A stretch of 64,000 bases of DNA from Solirubrum sp044628455 (GTDB taxonomy: Bacteria; Bacteroidota; Bacteroidia; Cytophagales; Hymenobacteraceae). Of the stretch, positions 34,546 through 42,091 are shown piece after piece; positions within the stretch are counted from its first letter, which is position 1, and each line of letters opens with the position of its first letter. The translations under genes were made by a program, and so were the position numbers. The stretch spans positions 992,001-1,056,000 of the forward strand of contig NZ_JBIYZW010000001.1 of assembly GCF_044628455.1 (NCBI RefSeq), in the 5' to 3' direction. The notes under the pieces are model-generated. The model saw nothing but the letters and a program-made list of their open reading frames with translations, was not told the origin of the DNA and made no database searches.

Positions 34546-34567
34546 TATGTCGTATGTTTGCGACATA
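34546..34567 (+). promoter_or_regulatory. ArsR operator overlapping the -7 box
   Basis: Perfect dyad TATGTCG-n8-CGACATA. The 8-base centre TATGTTTG (34553-34560) is itself a TAnnTTTG promoter box. A dimeric regulator bound here would block RNA polymerase directly. The arsR start lies 15 bases downstream of the dyad. Confidence 0.8.
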
Positions 34568-34581
34568 TAACAATACACGCC

Positions 34582-34929
34582 ATGACCTACGCCAAAACCA
34601 CCGCCTTCACCGAACAGCAGCAGCAACTGGCCCGCGTGGCCAAGGCCCTGGGCCACCCCGCCCGCATTGCCATCATCGAGCTGCTGGCCGCCAAGCAAAC
34701 CTGCATTTCGGGCGACATCGCGGCCGAGCTGCCGCTCTCGCGCACCACCGTGTCGCAGCACCTGCAGGAGCTCAAGGCCCTGGATCTGATTCGCGGCGAC
34801 ATCGACGGGCTCACGGTCTGCTACTGCCTCAACACCGAGCTGCTGCGTGCGGTCTTTGCCCAGTTCGCCAGCTTTTTCACCGCGGCCACCACGCCCGCCG
34901 ACTGCCAGCCCGGCGCCACTTGCTGCTAA
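34582..34929 (+). CDS. arsR: ArsR-family arsenic-responsive repressor
   Basis: 115 residues from ATG 34582; an ATG at 34558 would lie inside the operator. Winged-helix fold with ALGHPARIAIIELL, CISGDIAAELPLSRTTVSQHLQELKALDLI. The usual ELCVCDL metal site is missing: only Cys 41 is present in that helix. Instead Cys 108, 114 and 115 lie in the C-terminal tail (DCQPGATCC), as in the ArsR type that binds As(III) near the C terminus. First gene of a six-gene operon, autoregulated through the dyad at 34546-34567. Confidence 0.94.
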   Translation: MTYAKTTAFTEQQQQLARVAKALGHPARIAIIELLAAKQTCISGDIAAELPLSRTTVSQHLQELKALDLIRGDIDGLTVCYCLNTELLRAVFAQFASFFTAATTPADCQPGATCC

Positions 34930-34950
34930 CGTTTTTTCCCGAAGCCTCCT

Positions 34951-34988
34951 AAAACCGCACTGAAAAACCGCACTGAAAAACCGCACTG
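34951..34988 (+). repeat. Three tandem copies of a 13-bp unit before DUF6428
   Basis: AAAAACCGCACTG three times (first copy one A shorter), ending three bases before the next start codon. It sits where a ribosome binding site would be. Confidence 0.85.
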
Positions 34989-34991
34989 ATC

Positions 34992-35459
34992 ATGAAAATC
35001 TCCGAAATGAAACAGTCCCTGGCCGGACTCGACGCCGTGAATTTTCGCCTGCCGACCGGCGAGTACCTGCCTCCCCACTTCCACGTGACGGAAGTAGGCC
35101 TGGTCAACAAGCACTTCATCGACTGCGGCGGGGTAGAACGCCGCGAGACGGTGGCCAACTTCCAGCTCTGGGAAGCCGGCGACTACGACCACCGCCTTGC
35201 CCCCCAGAAATTCCTGCGCATCCTCCAGCTCTCGGAGAAAATTCTCGGCGCCGAAGACCTGGACATCGAGGTGGAATACCAGCAGGGCACGATTGGTAAG
35301 TTCGGCCTCGCTTTCGACGGCAGCGACTTTGTGCTGACGCCCAAGCAGACGGCCTGTCTGGCCCAGGATGCCTGCGGCGTGCCGGCCAGCCAACAATTTG
35401 CCCTGCCCCAACTGGCGGTGGCCGGCGGTGCCTGCACGCCCGGGGGCGGCTGCTGCTAA
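34992..35459 (+). CDS. DUF6428 protein of arsenic operons
   Basis: 155 residues. DUF6428 proteins occur mainly in Bacteroidota ars operons; function unknown. The first 115 residues are a mixed alpha/beta domain with HFHVTEVGLV, DCGGVERRETVANFQLW and LDIEVEYQQG. The C-terminal tail is Cys-rich (ACLAQDACG, GGACTPGGGCC), which suggests arsenite or metal binding. Second gene of the operon. Confidence 0.88.
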   Translation: MKISEMKQSLAGLDAVNFRLPTGEYLPPHFHVTEVGLVNKHFIDCGGVERRETVANFQLWEAGDYDHRLAPQKFLRILQLSEKILGAEDLDIEVEYQQGTIGKFGLAFDGSDFVLTPKQTACLAQDACGVPASQQFALPQLAVAGGACTPGGGCC

Positions 35460-35473
35460 CCCTTCATTACGCC

Positions 35474-35968
35474 ATGAAGCTCGTAGCCCTGACCGCCGCG
35501 CACTGGCCCCAGGTGCGCGCTATTTACGAGGAAGGCATTGCCACCGGGCAGGCCACCTTCACTACGCAAGCCCCCGCCTGGCCCGACTGGGACCAGAGTC
35601 ACCTGCCCCACAGCCGGCTGGTTTTGCTCAACGAAGAAGAACAGGTGCTGGGCTGGGCCGCCCTTTCGCCCGTGTCGAGCCGCTGCGTGTACGGCGGCGT
35701 GGCCGAGCTGAGCGTGTACGTGGCCGCCGCGGCCCGGGGCCGCGGCGTGGGCCGGCAGCTGCTGTCCGCGCTCGTGGCCGAGTCGGAAGCCCACGGCATC
35801 TGGACGCTGCAGGCCGGCATCTTCCCCGAGAACGAGGCCAGCCGGTGCCTGCACGCCCAGGCCGGCTTCCGCGAGGTGGGCCGCCGCGAGCGAATCGGGC
35901 AGCTGCACGGCCGCTGGCGCGACACCCTGCTGCTGGAACGCCGCAGCGCCGTGGTAGGTACCCCGTGA
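35474..35968 (+). CDS. GNAT acetyltransferase, ArsN/Pat-like
   Basis: 164 residues, single GNAT domain with the acetyl-CoA loop ARGRGVGRQLL and the phosphinothricin-acetyltransferase features (IYEEGIATGQATFTT near the N terminus, GWAALSP, YGGVAELSVYV, FPENEAS). In ars operons this type is ArsN, which acetylates the antibiotic arsinothricin; Pat acetylates phosphinothricin. The context favours ArsN. 14 bases after DUF6428. Confidence 0.85.
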   Translation: MKLVALTAAHWPQVRAIYEEGIATGQATFTTQAPAWPDWDQSHLPHSRLVLLNEEEQVLGWAALSPVSSRCVYGGVAELSVYVAAAARGRGVGRQLLSALVAESEAHGIWTLQAGIFPENEASRCLHAQAGFREVGRRERIGQLHGRWRDTLLLERRSAVVGTP

Positions 35969-35992
35969 TTGCGCCCTTTACTCTTTGTTGCC

Positions 35993-36388
35993 ATGACTCC
36001 CGCTGCCGCCCTCGACTACATTCGTCACCACAACCTCATTGGCCTGCGCGCCGGCCGGCACCGCGCCTCCTTCCTCGACATCTGGATGGTGGTGGTCGAC
36101 GACCGGATTTTCGTTCGTTCCTGGGGTTTGGCCGAACGCGGCTGGTACCACGCTTTTCTGGCGGACAGCCAGGGCGCCATCCGCTGCGGCGAGGCCATGC
36201 TGCCCGTGCGCGCCCAGGTACCCGCTGATTTAGTTGACCTCAGTCCCCGCATCAGCCAAGCCTACCTCGCCAAGTACGACGCAGGCGCCAACTCCTACTA
36301 CGCCCAGGGCATCACCCGCCCCGAGCACGTAGCCCGCACCCTGGAGCTGCTGCCCCAGCCGACCACCGAGCCAGTAGCCGCCCCCTAG
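35993..36388 (+). CDS. DUF2255 family protein
   Basis: 131 residues from ATG 35993; a TTG at 35969 would add eight. The pattern WMVVVDDRIFVRSWG..ERGWYHAF and ISQAYLAKYDA fits DUF2255, a small flavin-reductase-like (split-barrel) family of unknown function. Fourth gene of the ars operon, so perhaps linked to arsenic redox or organoarsenical handling (inference). Confidence 0.8.
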   Translation: MTPAAALDYIRHHNLIGLRAGRHRASFLDIWMVVVDDRIFVRSWGLAERGWYHAFLADSQGAIRCGEAMLPVRAQVPADLVDLSPRISQAYLAKYDAGANSYYAQGITRPEHVARTLELLPQPTTEPVAAP

Positions 36389-36409
36389 GTGCGCTGTTAA
36401 CCAATTCTA

Positions 36410-37504
36410 ATGCTCCAGCCTCCCCCGCTTCCCTCGGCCGTTGCCCGCCGCAAGCTTGCCGGCCTCGATCGTGGCCTGACTTTGTGGATTTTCCTGGCCA
36501 TGGCCCTGGGCGTTGCCCTGGGTTATCTGGTACCCGGCATCGAGCAGGCGGTCAACTACTTTTCGGTGGGCACGGTGAACGTGCCGCTGGCGCTAGGGCT
36601 CATCCTGATGATGTATCCGCCCCTGGCCAAGGTTCGGTTTGAGCAGTTGCCGCGGGTATTTCGCAACGGGCGCATCATTGCCCTTTCGCTGCTCCTCAAC
36701 TGGGTAGTCGGCCCCCTGCTGATGTTTGGCCTGGCCATCTGGCTGCTGCCCGACCAACCTGACTACATGGTGGGCCTGATTCTGATTGGTATTGCCCGCT
36801 GCATTGCCATGGTGCTGGTGTGGAACGATCTGGCCGACGGCAGCCGCGAGTACGCGGCCGGGCTGGTGGCGCTGAATTCTATTTTTCAGGTGCTCTTTTA
36901 CCCGCTGCTGGCCTGGCTGTTTATTACCATGCTGCCGCCCTACTTCGGGCTGCCAGGCTACGCGGTCCGTATCGGCCTGGGCGATATCGCGCAGAGCGTG
37001 CTGATTTACCTGGGAATTCCCTTCGCGGCCGGGTTCCTCTCGCGCATCATTTTGCGCCGCCTCAAGGGCGAGGCCTGGTACGAGCAAACGTTTCTGCCCG
37101 CCATCAGTCCCCTTACCCTGCTGGCGCTGCTGCTCACCATCGTCGTCATGTTCAGTTTGAAGGGCGAGCTGATCGTGCGCATTCCCCTCGACGTGCTGCG
37201 CGTAGCCCTGCCGCTGGCGCTGTACTTCGGCATCATGTTCATCCTGAGCCTGGTGGCCGGCCGGTGGCTGGGCGCCGACTACCCCGAAAATGCTGCTATT
37301 GCCTTCACGGCCACCGGCAACAACTTCGAGCTGGCCATTGCCGTGGCCATCGGCGTGTTCGGCCTTCACTCGGGCCAGGCCTTCGCCGGCGTCATTGGCC
37401 CGCTCATCGAGGTGCCCGCCCTCATGGCGCTGGTAAACGTGGCTTTCTGGTTTCGGCGGCGCTACTACCGCTCCGCGTCTCCCCCAGCGCCCAAGTCCCA
37501 CTGA
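36410..37504 (+). CDS. acr3: ACR3-type arsenite efflux transporter
   Basis: 364 residues, ten predicted transmembrane helices. Conserved features: LDRGLTLWIFLAMALGV at the start, the essential Cys 131 in GIARCIAMVLVWNDLA, and NNFELAIAVAIGVFG near the end. It exports As(III) by exchange with protons. Fifth gene of the operon; ArsC, which supplies As(III), follows. Confidence 0.96.
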   Translation: MLQPPPLPSAVARRKLAGLDRGLTLWIFLAMALGVALGYLVPGIEQAVNYFSVGTVNVPLALGLILMMYPPLAKVRFEQLPRVFRNGRIIALSLLLNWVVGPLLMFGLAIWLLPDQPDYMVGLILIGIARCIAMVLVWNDLADGSREYAAGLVALNSIFQVLFYPLLAWLFITMLPPYFGLPGYAVRIGLGDIAQSVLIYLGIPFAAGFLSRIILRRLKGEAWYEQTFLPAISPLTLLALLLTIVVMFSLKGELIVRIPLDVLRVALPLALYFGIMFILSLVAGRWLGADYPENAAIAFTATGNNFELAIAVAIGVFGLHSGQAFAGVIGPLIEVPALMALVNVAFWFRRRYYRSASPPAPKSH

Positions 37505-37521
37505 ACCCATCCTGTCTTTCG

Positions 37522-37956
37522 ATGACTGCTCCCCCCAACATTCTGGTGCTGTGCACCGGCAATTCCTGCCGCAGCCAACTGCTGCACGGCTACCTGCAAC
37601 AGTTGCTGGGCCCGGCCGCCCGGGTATACTCCGCAGGCGTCGAAACCCACGGGCTGAACCCGCGCGCCGTGCGGGTGATGGCCGAAGATGGCGTTGACAT
37701 CAGCCACCACACCAGTAACCACATCGACGAGTACGCGCACCTGCCGTTCGATTTCGTGGTTACGGTGTGCGACCACGCCCAGGAAGTATGCCCGGTGTTT
37801 CCATCCACGGCGCGCCGGCTGCACCGCAACTTTCCCGATCCGGCCCAGGCCACGGGCAGCGAGCCGGAAATCCTGCGGCAGTTTCGCGCCGTCCGCGACC
37901 AGGTTAGGGCCTTCGCCCAGGACTTCGTGCAAACCTACTTTCCCCTGGCCCGATAA
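37522..37956 (+). CDS. arsC: Arsenate reductase, LMW-phosphatase (thioredoxin-coupled) type
   Basis: 144 residues. P-loop CTGNSCRS (Cys 11 to Ser 18) followed by Cys 83 and Cys 90 (VCDHAQEVCP), the three redox Cys of the Bacillus-type enzyme. It reduces arsenate to arsenite for export by ACR3. Last gene of the operon; a hairpin follows at 38015-38058. Confidence 0.96.
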   Translation: MTAPPNILVLCTGNSCRSQLLHGYLQQLLGPAARVYSAGVETHGLNPRAVRVMAEDGVDISHHTSNHIDEYAHLPFDFVVTVCDHAQEVCPVFPSTARRLHRNFPDPAQATGSEPEILRQFRAVRDQVRAFAQDFVQTYFPLAR

Positions 37957-38014
37957 CTCCAGCGCAAGGGGTTGGCCGGGTAGCTACTGCCACCGGCATT
38001 GTCGTTCATAAACG

Positions 38015-38058
38015 TCCGGCCCCGACTGCGTCACAACAGTGACGAAGCCGGGGCCGGA
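38015..38058. terminator. Hairpin between arsC and the converging gene
   Basis: Outer stem TCCGGCCCC / GGGGCCGGA and inner stem CGTCAC / GTGACG with a mismatched middle. No T run, so its strength as a terminator is uncertain. Confidence 0.5.
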
Positions 38059-38075
38059 TTGCAAACTGGTAAGCA

Positions 38076-38432
38076 CTACCGGCCACTGACGGCAATAACC
38101 GAGGTTTGCGTCTGCTTGAGGGCGGCCAGTTGCCGGGGCCACAGCACGGCGGCCAAATCCCACTCGTACTGGTGCCGCAGCTCGGCCAGGTGCTGGTCCA
38201 GCCTCGCCGGCTCGCGCAGATACGCCACCTTCGCGGTTTGTTCGGCTACCAGCAGCGCCAGCGTCAGGCTGCGCACCTTCAGGTACTGCCCCTCGCTGAG
38301 CTGGGCGGCCCGGGCCATCTGTCTGGATTGCGCGGTAGCCCGCACTTCGAGGGTGGGGTCGTCGGTAACGGCTCCAGCCACGAGGCTGCCGGCCAACAGC
38401 AGGCCGCACATCAGGGAGTAAAGTGCTTTCAT
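38076..38432 (-). CDS. Small secreted helical (Spy-like) protein, paralogue 2
   Basis: 118 residues from ATG 38432. Signal peptide (cleavage after AGA, about residue 22). Mature helices with RQMARAAQLSEGQYLKVRSL, a middle helix, and LAAVLWPRQLAALKQ: the same Leu-x-Glu-x-Gln and late Pro-x-Gln-Leu-x-Ala layout as 19335-19730 and 38637-38999. Probably periplasmic. Function unknown. Confidence 0.78.
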   Translation of the reverse strand: MKALYSLMCGLLLAGSLVAGAVTDDPTLEVRATAQSRQMARAAQLSEGQYLKVRSLTLALLVAEQTAKVAYLREPARLDQHLAELRHQYEWDLAAVLWPRQLAALKQTQTSVIAVSGR

Positions 38433-38515
38433 ACGGGTAAGAATGAAGGGTTGGAGTGAAAAACGCACTTAGCCGGGCGCAGTCAGATAACTGGTGCCCA
38501 GGCCATATTTTATAA

Positions 38516-38545
38516 CAATGATAATATTAATTTTTACTTTATCAA
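38516..38545 (-). promoter_or_regulatory. Promoter of paralogue 2
   Basis: On the - strand TTG (38543-38545), 19 bases, TATCATTG (38516-38523), one mismatch from consensus, in an AT-rich stretch (38505-38560). Confidence 0.55.
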
Positions 38546-38583
38546 CTCGAATTTGATTCCTTAGCAGCGCCTGGCTGAAAACA

Positions 38584-38613
38584 ACAACGCCAACCCTATT
38601 GGGCTGGCGTTGT
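38584..38613 (-). terminator. Terminator of paralogue 3
   Basis: Stem ACAACGCCA(a)CCC / GGG(c)TGGCGTTGT with a short loop, downstream of the 38637 stop codon on the - strand. Confidence 0.65.
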
Positions 38614-38636
38614 AGCAGCGGCAGTCAGCGGGCGGC

Positions 38637-38999
38637 TTAGCGGGCGGGAATGCCCAGGGCCGTCATGCTGCTTTGAGAGCGGGTGTAGGCCACCAGTTGC
38701 GAGGGCCGGAGCAGGTGCGCCAGTTCGCGGTAGTAGCTGGTCTGAGCATCGGCCAGGCGCACGTCCCGGATTTCGGGGTCGGCGGAGAAGCGGGTGTTGA
38801 TGTCCTCCAGCTCGGTGAGCATGCGCAGGTTCAGGTTTTTCACTTTCAGAAACTGGCCTTCGTCGAGCTGGGCTTTCTCCGCCATTACGCGGGTGAGGGC
38901 GTTGGCGCGGGCCGTGAGGCTAGCCGGGTTGTCGGGGCCCGAGCCGGCGGTGGCGTTCAGACCGATGGCCAGGCCGGCCAGGAGTAGGAGCTTCTTCAT
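38637..38999 (-). CDS. Small secreted helical (Spy-like) protein, paralogue 3
   Basis: 120 residues. Signal peptide (about 1-18). Mature part: LTRVMAEKAQLDEGQFLKVKNLNLRML, TRFSADPEIRDVRLADAQTSYYRELAHLLRPSQLVAY, then a short tail. Closest in layout to 38076-38432, which lies just downstream with its own promoter. Function unknown; similar proteins in Bacteroidota are often abundant and stress- or growth-phase-linked (weak inference). Confidence 0.8.
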   Translation of the reverse strand: MKKLLLLAGLAIGLNATAGSGPDNPASLTARANALTRVMAEKAQLDEGQFLKVKNLNLRMLTELEDINTRFSADPEIRDVRLADAQTSYYRELAHLLRPSQLVAYTRSQSSMTALGIPAR

Positions 39000-39105
39000 G
39001 GTGGAATGGAAAAGGTTAAGGGTTGAGAAAAGTGGCAGAAAGGCAAAGCGGCTGGTACCATGCTAGTAGAAAAACCAGCGGGATGACAGCAGCCGGTTAT
39101 GCTGC

Positions 39106-39135
39106 CAAATATACACTAAATTTTAAATAAACAAA
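39106..39135 (-). promoter_or_regulatory. Promoter of paralogue 3
   Basis: On the - strand TTTG (39132-39135), 18 bases, TATATTTG (39106-39113): near-perfect Bacteroidota promoter. The AT-rich region 39100-39250 otherwise holds no gene. Confidence 0.75.
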
Positions 39136-39261
39136 GAAGTCATATAATTATTCTAATTTATCACTTTCTATTGCTTTCTATAATCAGCTATAAACGAGGC
39201 CCGTATTGCTTCTCCAAGAAAGTCGAAGATAACTTACTTAAAGCTTTACTTGAAGTGCAAA

Positions 39262-39304
39262 AAACTGCCCCGATCAGTCTATGGTAGACCAATCGGGGCG
39301 GTTT
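39262..39304 (-). terminator. Terminator of the OmpA/PD40 gene
   Basis: 13-bp stem AAACTGCCCCGAT / ATCGGGGCGGTTT (one G:T pair), with A-rich sequence giving a T run on the - strand. Confidence 0.7.
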
Positions 39305-39327
39305 CGGGGCCGAAAAAGCGGTGGCGG

Positions 39328-41283
39328 CTACAGAATGCGCAGCTCGATGCGGCGGTTTTGCTGGCGGTTGGCCTCCGAATCGTTGGGCACTACGGGCTTT
39401 TGCTCGCCATAGCCGCGGAAACGCAGGCGCTCAGCCTTTACGCCGTGCTCCACTAGGTAGGTGTACACTGAGCGGGCCCGGTTTTTCGACAGCACCAGGT
39501 TGTCGTCGTCGCTGCCCACGTCGTCGGTATGGCCCGATACTTCCACCTGGATGTCGGGGTACTGACCCATAAACTGAATCAGGCGGTTGAGCTCGGTGCG
39601 GGAGTTGGGCTTGAGGGCAAACTCGCGGGTATCGAAGAACAGGTTGTTGAGCACGATGCTGCGGCCGGCGCGCACGGGCTCAAGGTAGATGTCGAGGGTG
39701 AGCGGGTCGAAGGTCTGCTTGCTGGAGTAGTCAAAGTTCAGGCTGCGCATCAGGTACTTGTCGGCCGCCGCGTACATGCCGTACTGCCGGCCTTCGTTGA
39801 GCACCAGGGTGTACTCGCCGTTCTCGGCGTCGGAGGTCACAAACTGCGTCAGCTCGTCGGTTTTCAGGTCGTAGAGCTGCACGTCGGCTTTGATAGGCTT
39901 TTTGGTGACGGCGTCGAACACGCGACCCTGGGCGTAGGTGGTGGTTTCGCCCGCCCGCATCTGGGCCGGCACGTCGAAGCCGAACAGCTCGATAGGGCGG
40001 TTGCGCGAGTCGGCCACGCCCTCGGCGGCCCGGCTGCGCGAACACAGCGCCCGGCGGTTGTCGGAGGAAATAAACAGCGAGGCCTCGTTTTCGTGGGTGT
40101 TGAGCGGGTAGCCCAAATTCACCGGCTTGTCCCATTTGCCTTCCTGCTGCGAGCAGCGGTACACGTCGAGGCCGCCCATGCCCACCAGCCCGTCGGTGAC
40201 GTAGTAGAGCGTGGTGCCGCTGGCGTGAATGAAGGGCGCCATATCCTTGCCGGGGGTGTTCACGGGCGCCCCCAGGTTGCGCGCCGGGCTCCACTGCCCG
40301 CTGGCTTCCAGGGTGGTCACGTAAATATCTTCCTGCCCGCGCCCGCCCTGCCGGTCGGAGGTAAAGTACAGGGTGCGGCCGTCGGCCGAAAGCGAGGGCT
40401 GCGAGTCCCAGGCGGCCGAGTTGACGCGCCCGCCCAGGTTCAGCGGCTTGCTCCAGGCGTTGCCGGTGCGCCGCGACACGTACAAGTCGCAGCTGCCCAG
40501 GGAGCCAGGGCGGTTGCAGGAAGTGAATACCAGGGTTTTGCCGTCGCCGGAAATGGTGGCGGCCCCTTCCTGAAACTGCGAATTAATGGCCGAGGATATC
40601 AGCGCCGGCTCGCCGTAGCTGCCGTCTTTGCCCACCCGGCTCACGTAGATGTCCTCGTCGGAATCCTCGCTGGCCTTCTTGCGCACGGTGTACACCAGGA
40701 AGCGGTTGTCGGCCGTGAGCACCGGGAAGTACTGAAAGTAAAACGTGTTCAACGGCAAACCCAGGCGCTGAGGCTCGGCCCCGATGGGGTTCTTAATGGC
40801 GTTGAGTGCAAACTCACAGTTGAGCAGCTGGCGCTGCACCCGGGGCAGGAACCGCTGGTTTTTGGGCGCCACCTTCACAAACTTTTGGTAGGCGTCGCGG
40901 GCCGTTTCGTACTCGCCAAAGCTCAGCGCCAGCTCGCCCAGCTCGAAGAAGTCGGGCAGGCGTGAAGGCTCCACGGCCACTTTCTGCAGGCCCACCCGGT
41001 AGGCCTCCAAAGCCGGCTGCAGCTCGCCCATCGACTTGTGCAGCTTGCCCTTCATCAGGTAGGCCTCCCCGATAGAGGGAAACTTCTGGTTGAGGCTGGT
41101 GAGCGTCTCAATGGCTTTGTCGAACTGCCGGGCCGCGTACTGCTGCTGCGCTTTGTCCCAGAGGTTGCGGGCCTTGGTGTTGCCGGCAACGGCGGCGGGG
41201 GCTTTGGCCTGGGCCGCCACCGGCGACGAAGGCCACAGGCAGGCCAGCACGAGGGCCAGCACAGGCAGCAAATTGCGGCGCAT
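39328..41283 (-). CDS. OmpA-family protein with TPR and PD40 repeats
   Basis: 651 residues from ATG 41283. Signal peptide (cleavage near AQA, residue about 25), TPR-like helices (about 35-170), WD40-like PD40 beta-propeller blades (about 200-430, with TISGDGKTLVFTS, SLSADGRTLYFTSDR, NRRALCSRS type repeats), a CarboxypepD-like beta-sandwich (about 450-540), and a C-terminal OmpA peptidoglycan-binding domain (about 545-651: FDTREFALKPNSRTEL, GHTDDVGSDDDN, LSKNRARSVYTYL). This order is typical for Bacteroidota proteins beside the PorP/SprF-type or type IX secretion genes; none is adjacent here. It ties the outer membrane to the wall. Confidence 0.94.
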   Translation of the reverse strand: MRRNLLPVLALVLACLWPSSPVAAQAKAPAAVAGNTKARNLWDKAQQQYAARQFDKAIETLTSLNQKFPSIGEAYLMKGKLHKSMGELQPALEAYRVGLQKVAVEPSRLPDFFELGELALSFGEYETARDAYQKFVKVAPKNQRFLPRVQRQLLNCEFALNAIKNPIGAEPQRLGLPLNTFYFQYFPVLTADNRFLVYTVRKKASEDSDEDIYVSRVGKDGSYGEPALISSAINSQFQEGAATISGDGKTLVFTSCNRPGSLGSCDLYVSRRTGNAWSKPLNLGGRVNSAAWDSQPSLSADGRTLYFTSDRQGGRGQEDIYVTTLEASGQWSPARNLGAPVNTPGKDMAPFIHASGTTLYYVTDGLVGMGGLDVYRCSQQEGKWDKPVNLGYPLNTHENEASLFISSDNRRALCSRSRAAEGVADSRNRPIELFGFDVPAQMRAGETTTYAQGRVFDAVTKKPIKADVQLYDLKTDELTQFVTSDAENGEYTLVLNEGRQYGMYAAADKYLMRSLNFDYSSKQTFDPLTLDIYLEPVRAGRSIVLNNLFFDTREFALKPNSRTELNRLIQFMGQYPDIQVEVSGHTDDVGSDDDNLVLSKNRARSVYTYLVEHGVKAERLRFRGYGEQKPVVPNDSEANRQQNRRIELRIL

Positions 41284-41300
41284 AGGCTCCGGGAATTGAA

Positions 41301-41945
41301 CTACGGAATGTCGAGGTACTTGTGCGTCTGCAGCGACACCTGCCAGCGCGGGTGCTGCTTGACGTACTCGATGAGCGGGGGCGTGACGACGGCAGCCTTG
41401 CTCCACTCAGGCTGCAGAAACAGCCGGCAGGTGGCGGGCACCAGCGCGGCGTGCTCCTCGGCCCAGGCAAAGTCGCTTTTGTGGAACACCACCACCTTCA
41501 GCTCGTGGGCCTGGGCCAGCACGGCGGGCAACGGGGCCTTGAATTTCTTGGGCGACAAGCAGATCCAGTCCCACTCGCCCGAGAGCGGGTGCGCCCCGGA
41601 GGTTTCCAGCCAGGTCTGGCAGCCCGCCGCCTTCAGGGCCCGGGTCAACGGTCCGAGGTCGTGCATCAGCGGCTCGCCGCCGGTCACCACCACGTTGCGC
41701 CCGGGGTGGGCGGTGGCCTGAGCTACCAGCTGCTCGATGGTTTGCTGCGGGTGCGCCGCGGCGTCCCAGGACTCTTTCACGTCGCACCAGTGGCAGCCGA
41801 CGTCGCAGCCGCCGAGGCGGATGAAATAGGCGGCGCGGCCGGCGTTGGCGCCCTCGCCCTGAATAGTATAAAACTGCTCCATCACCGGCAGGGCCGGAGC
41901 TACAGCAGACGAGGCGTCGGAAAGCAGGGGAAGCGGGAAAGTCAA
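41301..41945 (-). CDS. queE: 7-carboxy-7-deazaguanine synthase
   Basis: Radical SAM enzyme of queuosine synthesis, 214 residues from TTG 41945. The [4Fe-4S] motif CDVGCHWCD (Cys-x3-Cys-x2-Cys) and GGEPLM are clear. The only ATG (41882) directly precedes EQFYTIQGEG and would trim the first strand, so the TTG is preferred; this start is uncertain. It lies 17 bases behind the OmpA/PD40 start and may be the upstream gene of that transcript. Confidence 0.9.
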   Translation of the reverse strand: MTFPLPLLSDASSAVAPALPVMEQFYTIQGEGANAGRAAYFIRLGGCDVGCHWCDVKESWDAAAHPQQTIEQLVAQATAHPGRNVVVTGGEPLMHDLGPLTRALKAAGCQTWLETSGAHPLSGEWDWICLSPKKFKAPLPAVLAQAHELKVVVFHKSDFAWAEEHAALVPATCRLFLQPEWSKAAVVTPPLIEYVKQHPRWQVSLQTHKYLDIP

Positions 41946-42091
41946 AACGATAAAGCAGCGCGGAAGACAGCCAACCGCCGGAAAGACGAAAGGTTGGCCG
42001 GCGGCCTGCCCTTCGCTTTCCGGCAGTCGGACTTTAAAAATAGAACAAGCCGGCGGCTTTAGCAATTCAACCGCCTGCTGATTTGGATTTT

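Noticed and set aside
38505..38560. Replication origin-like AT-rich stretch
   Set aside because: No DnaA-box cluster and no origin genes; it is the promoter region of a small secreted protein.
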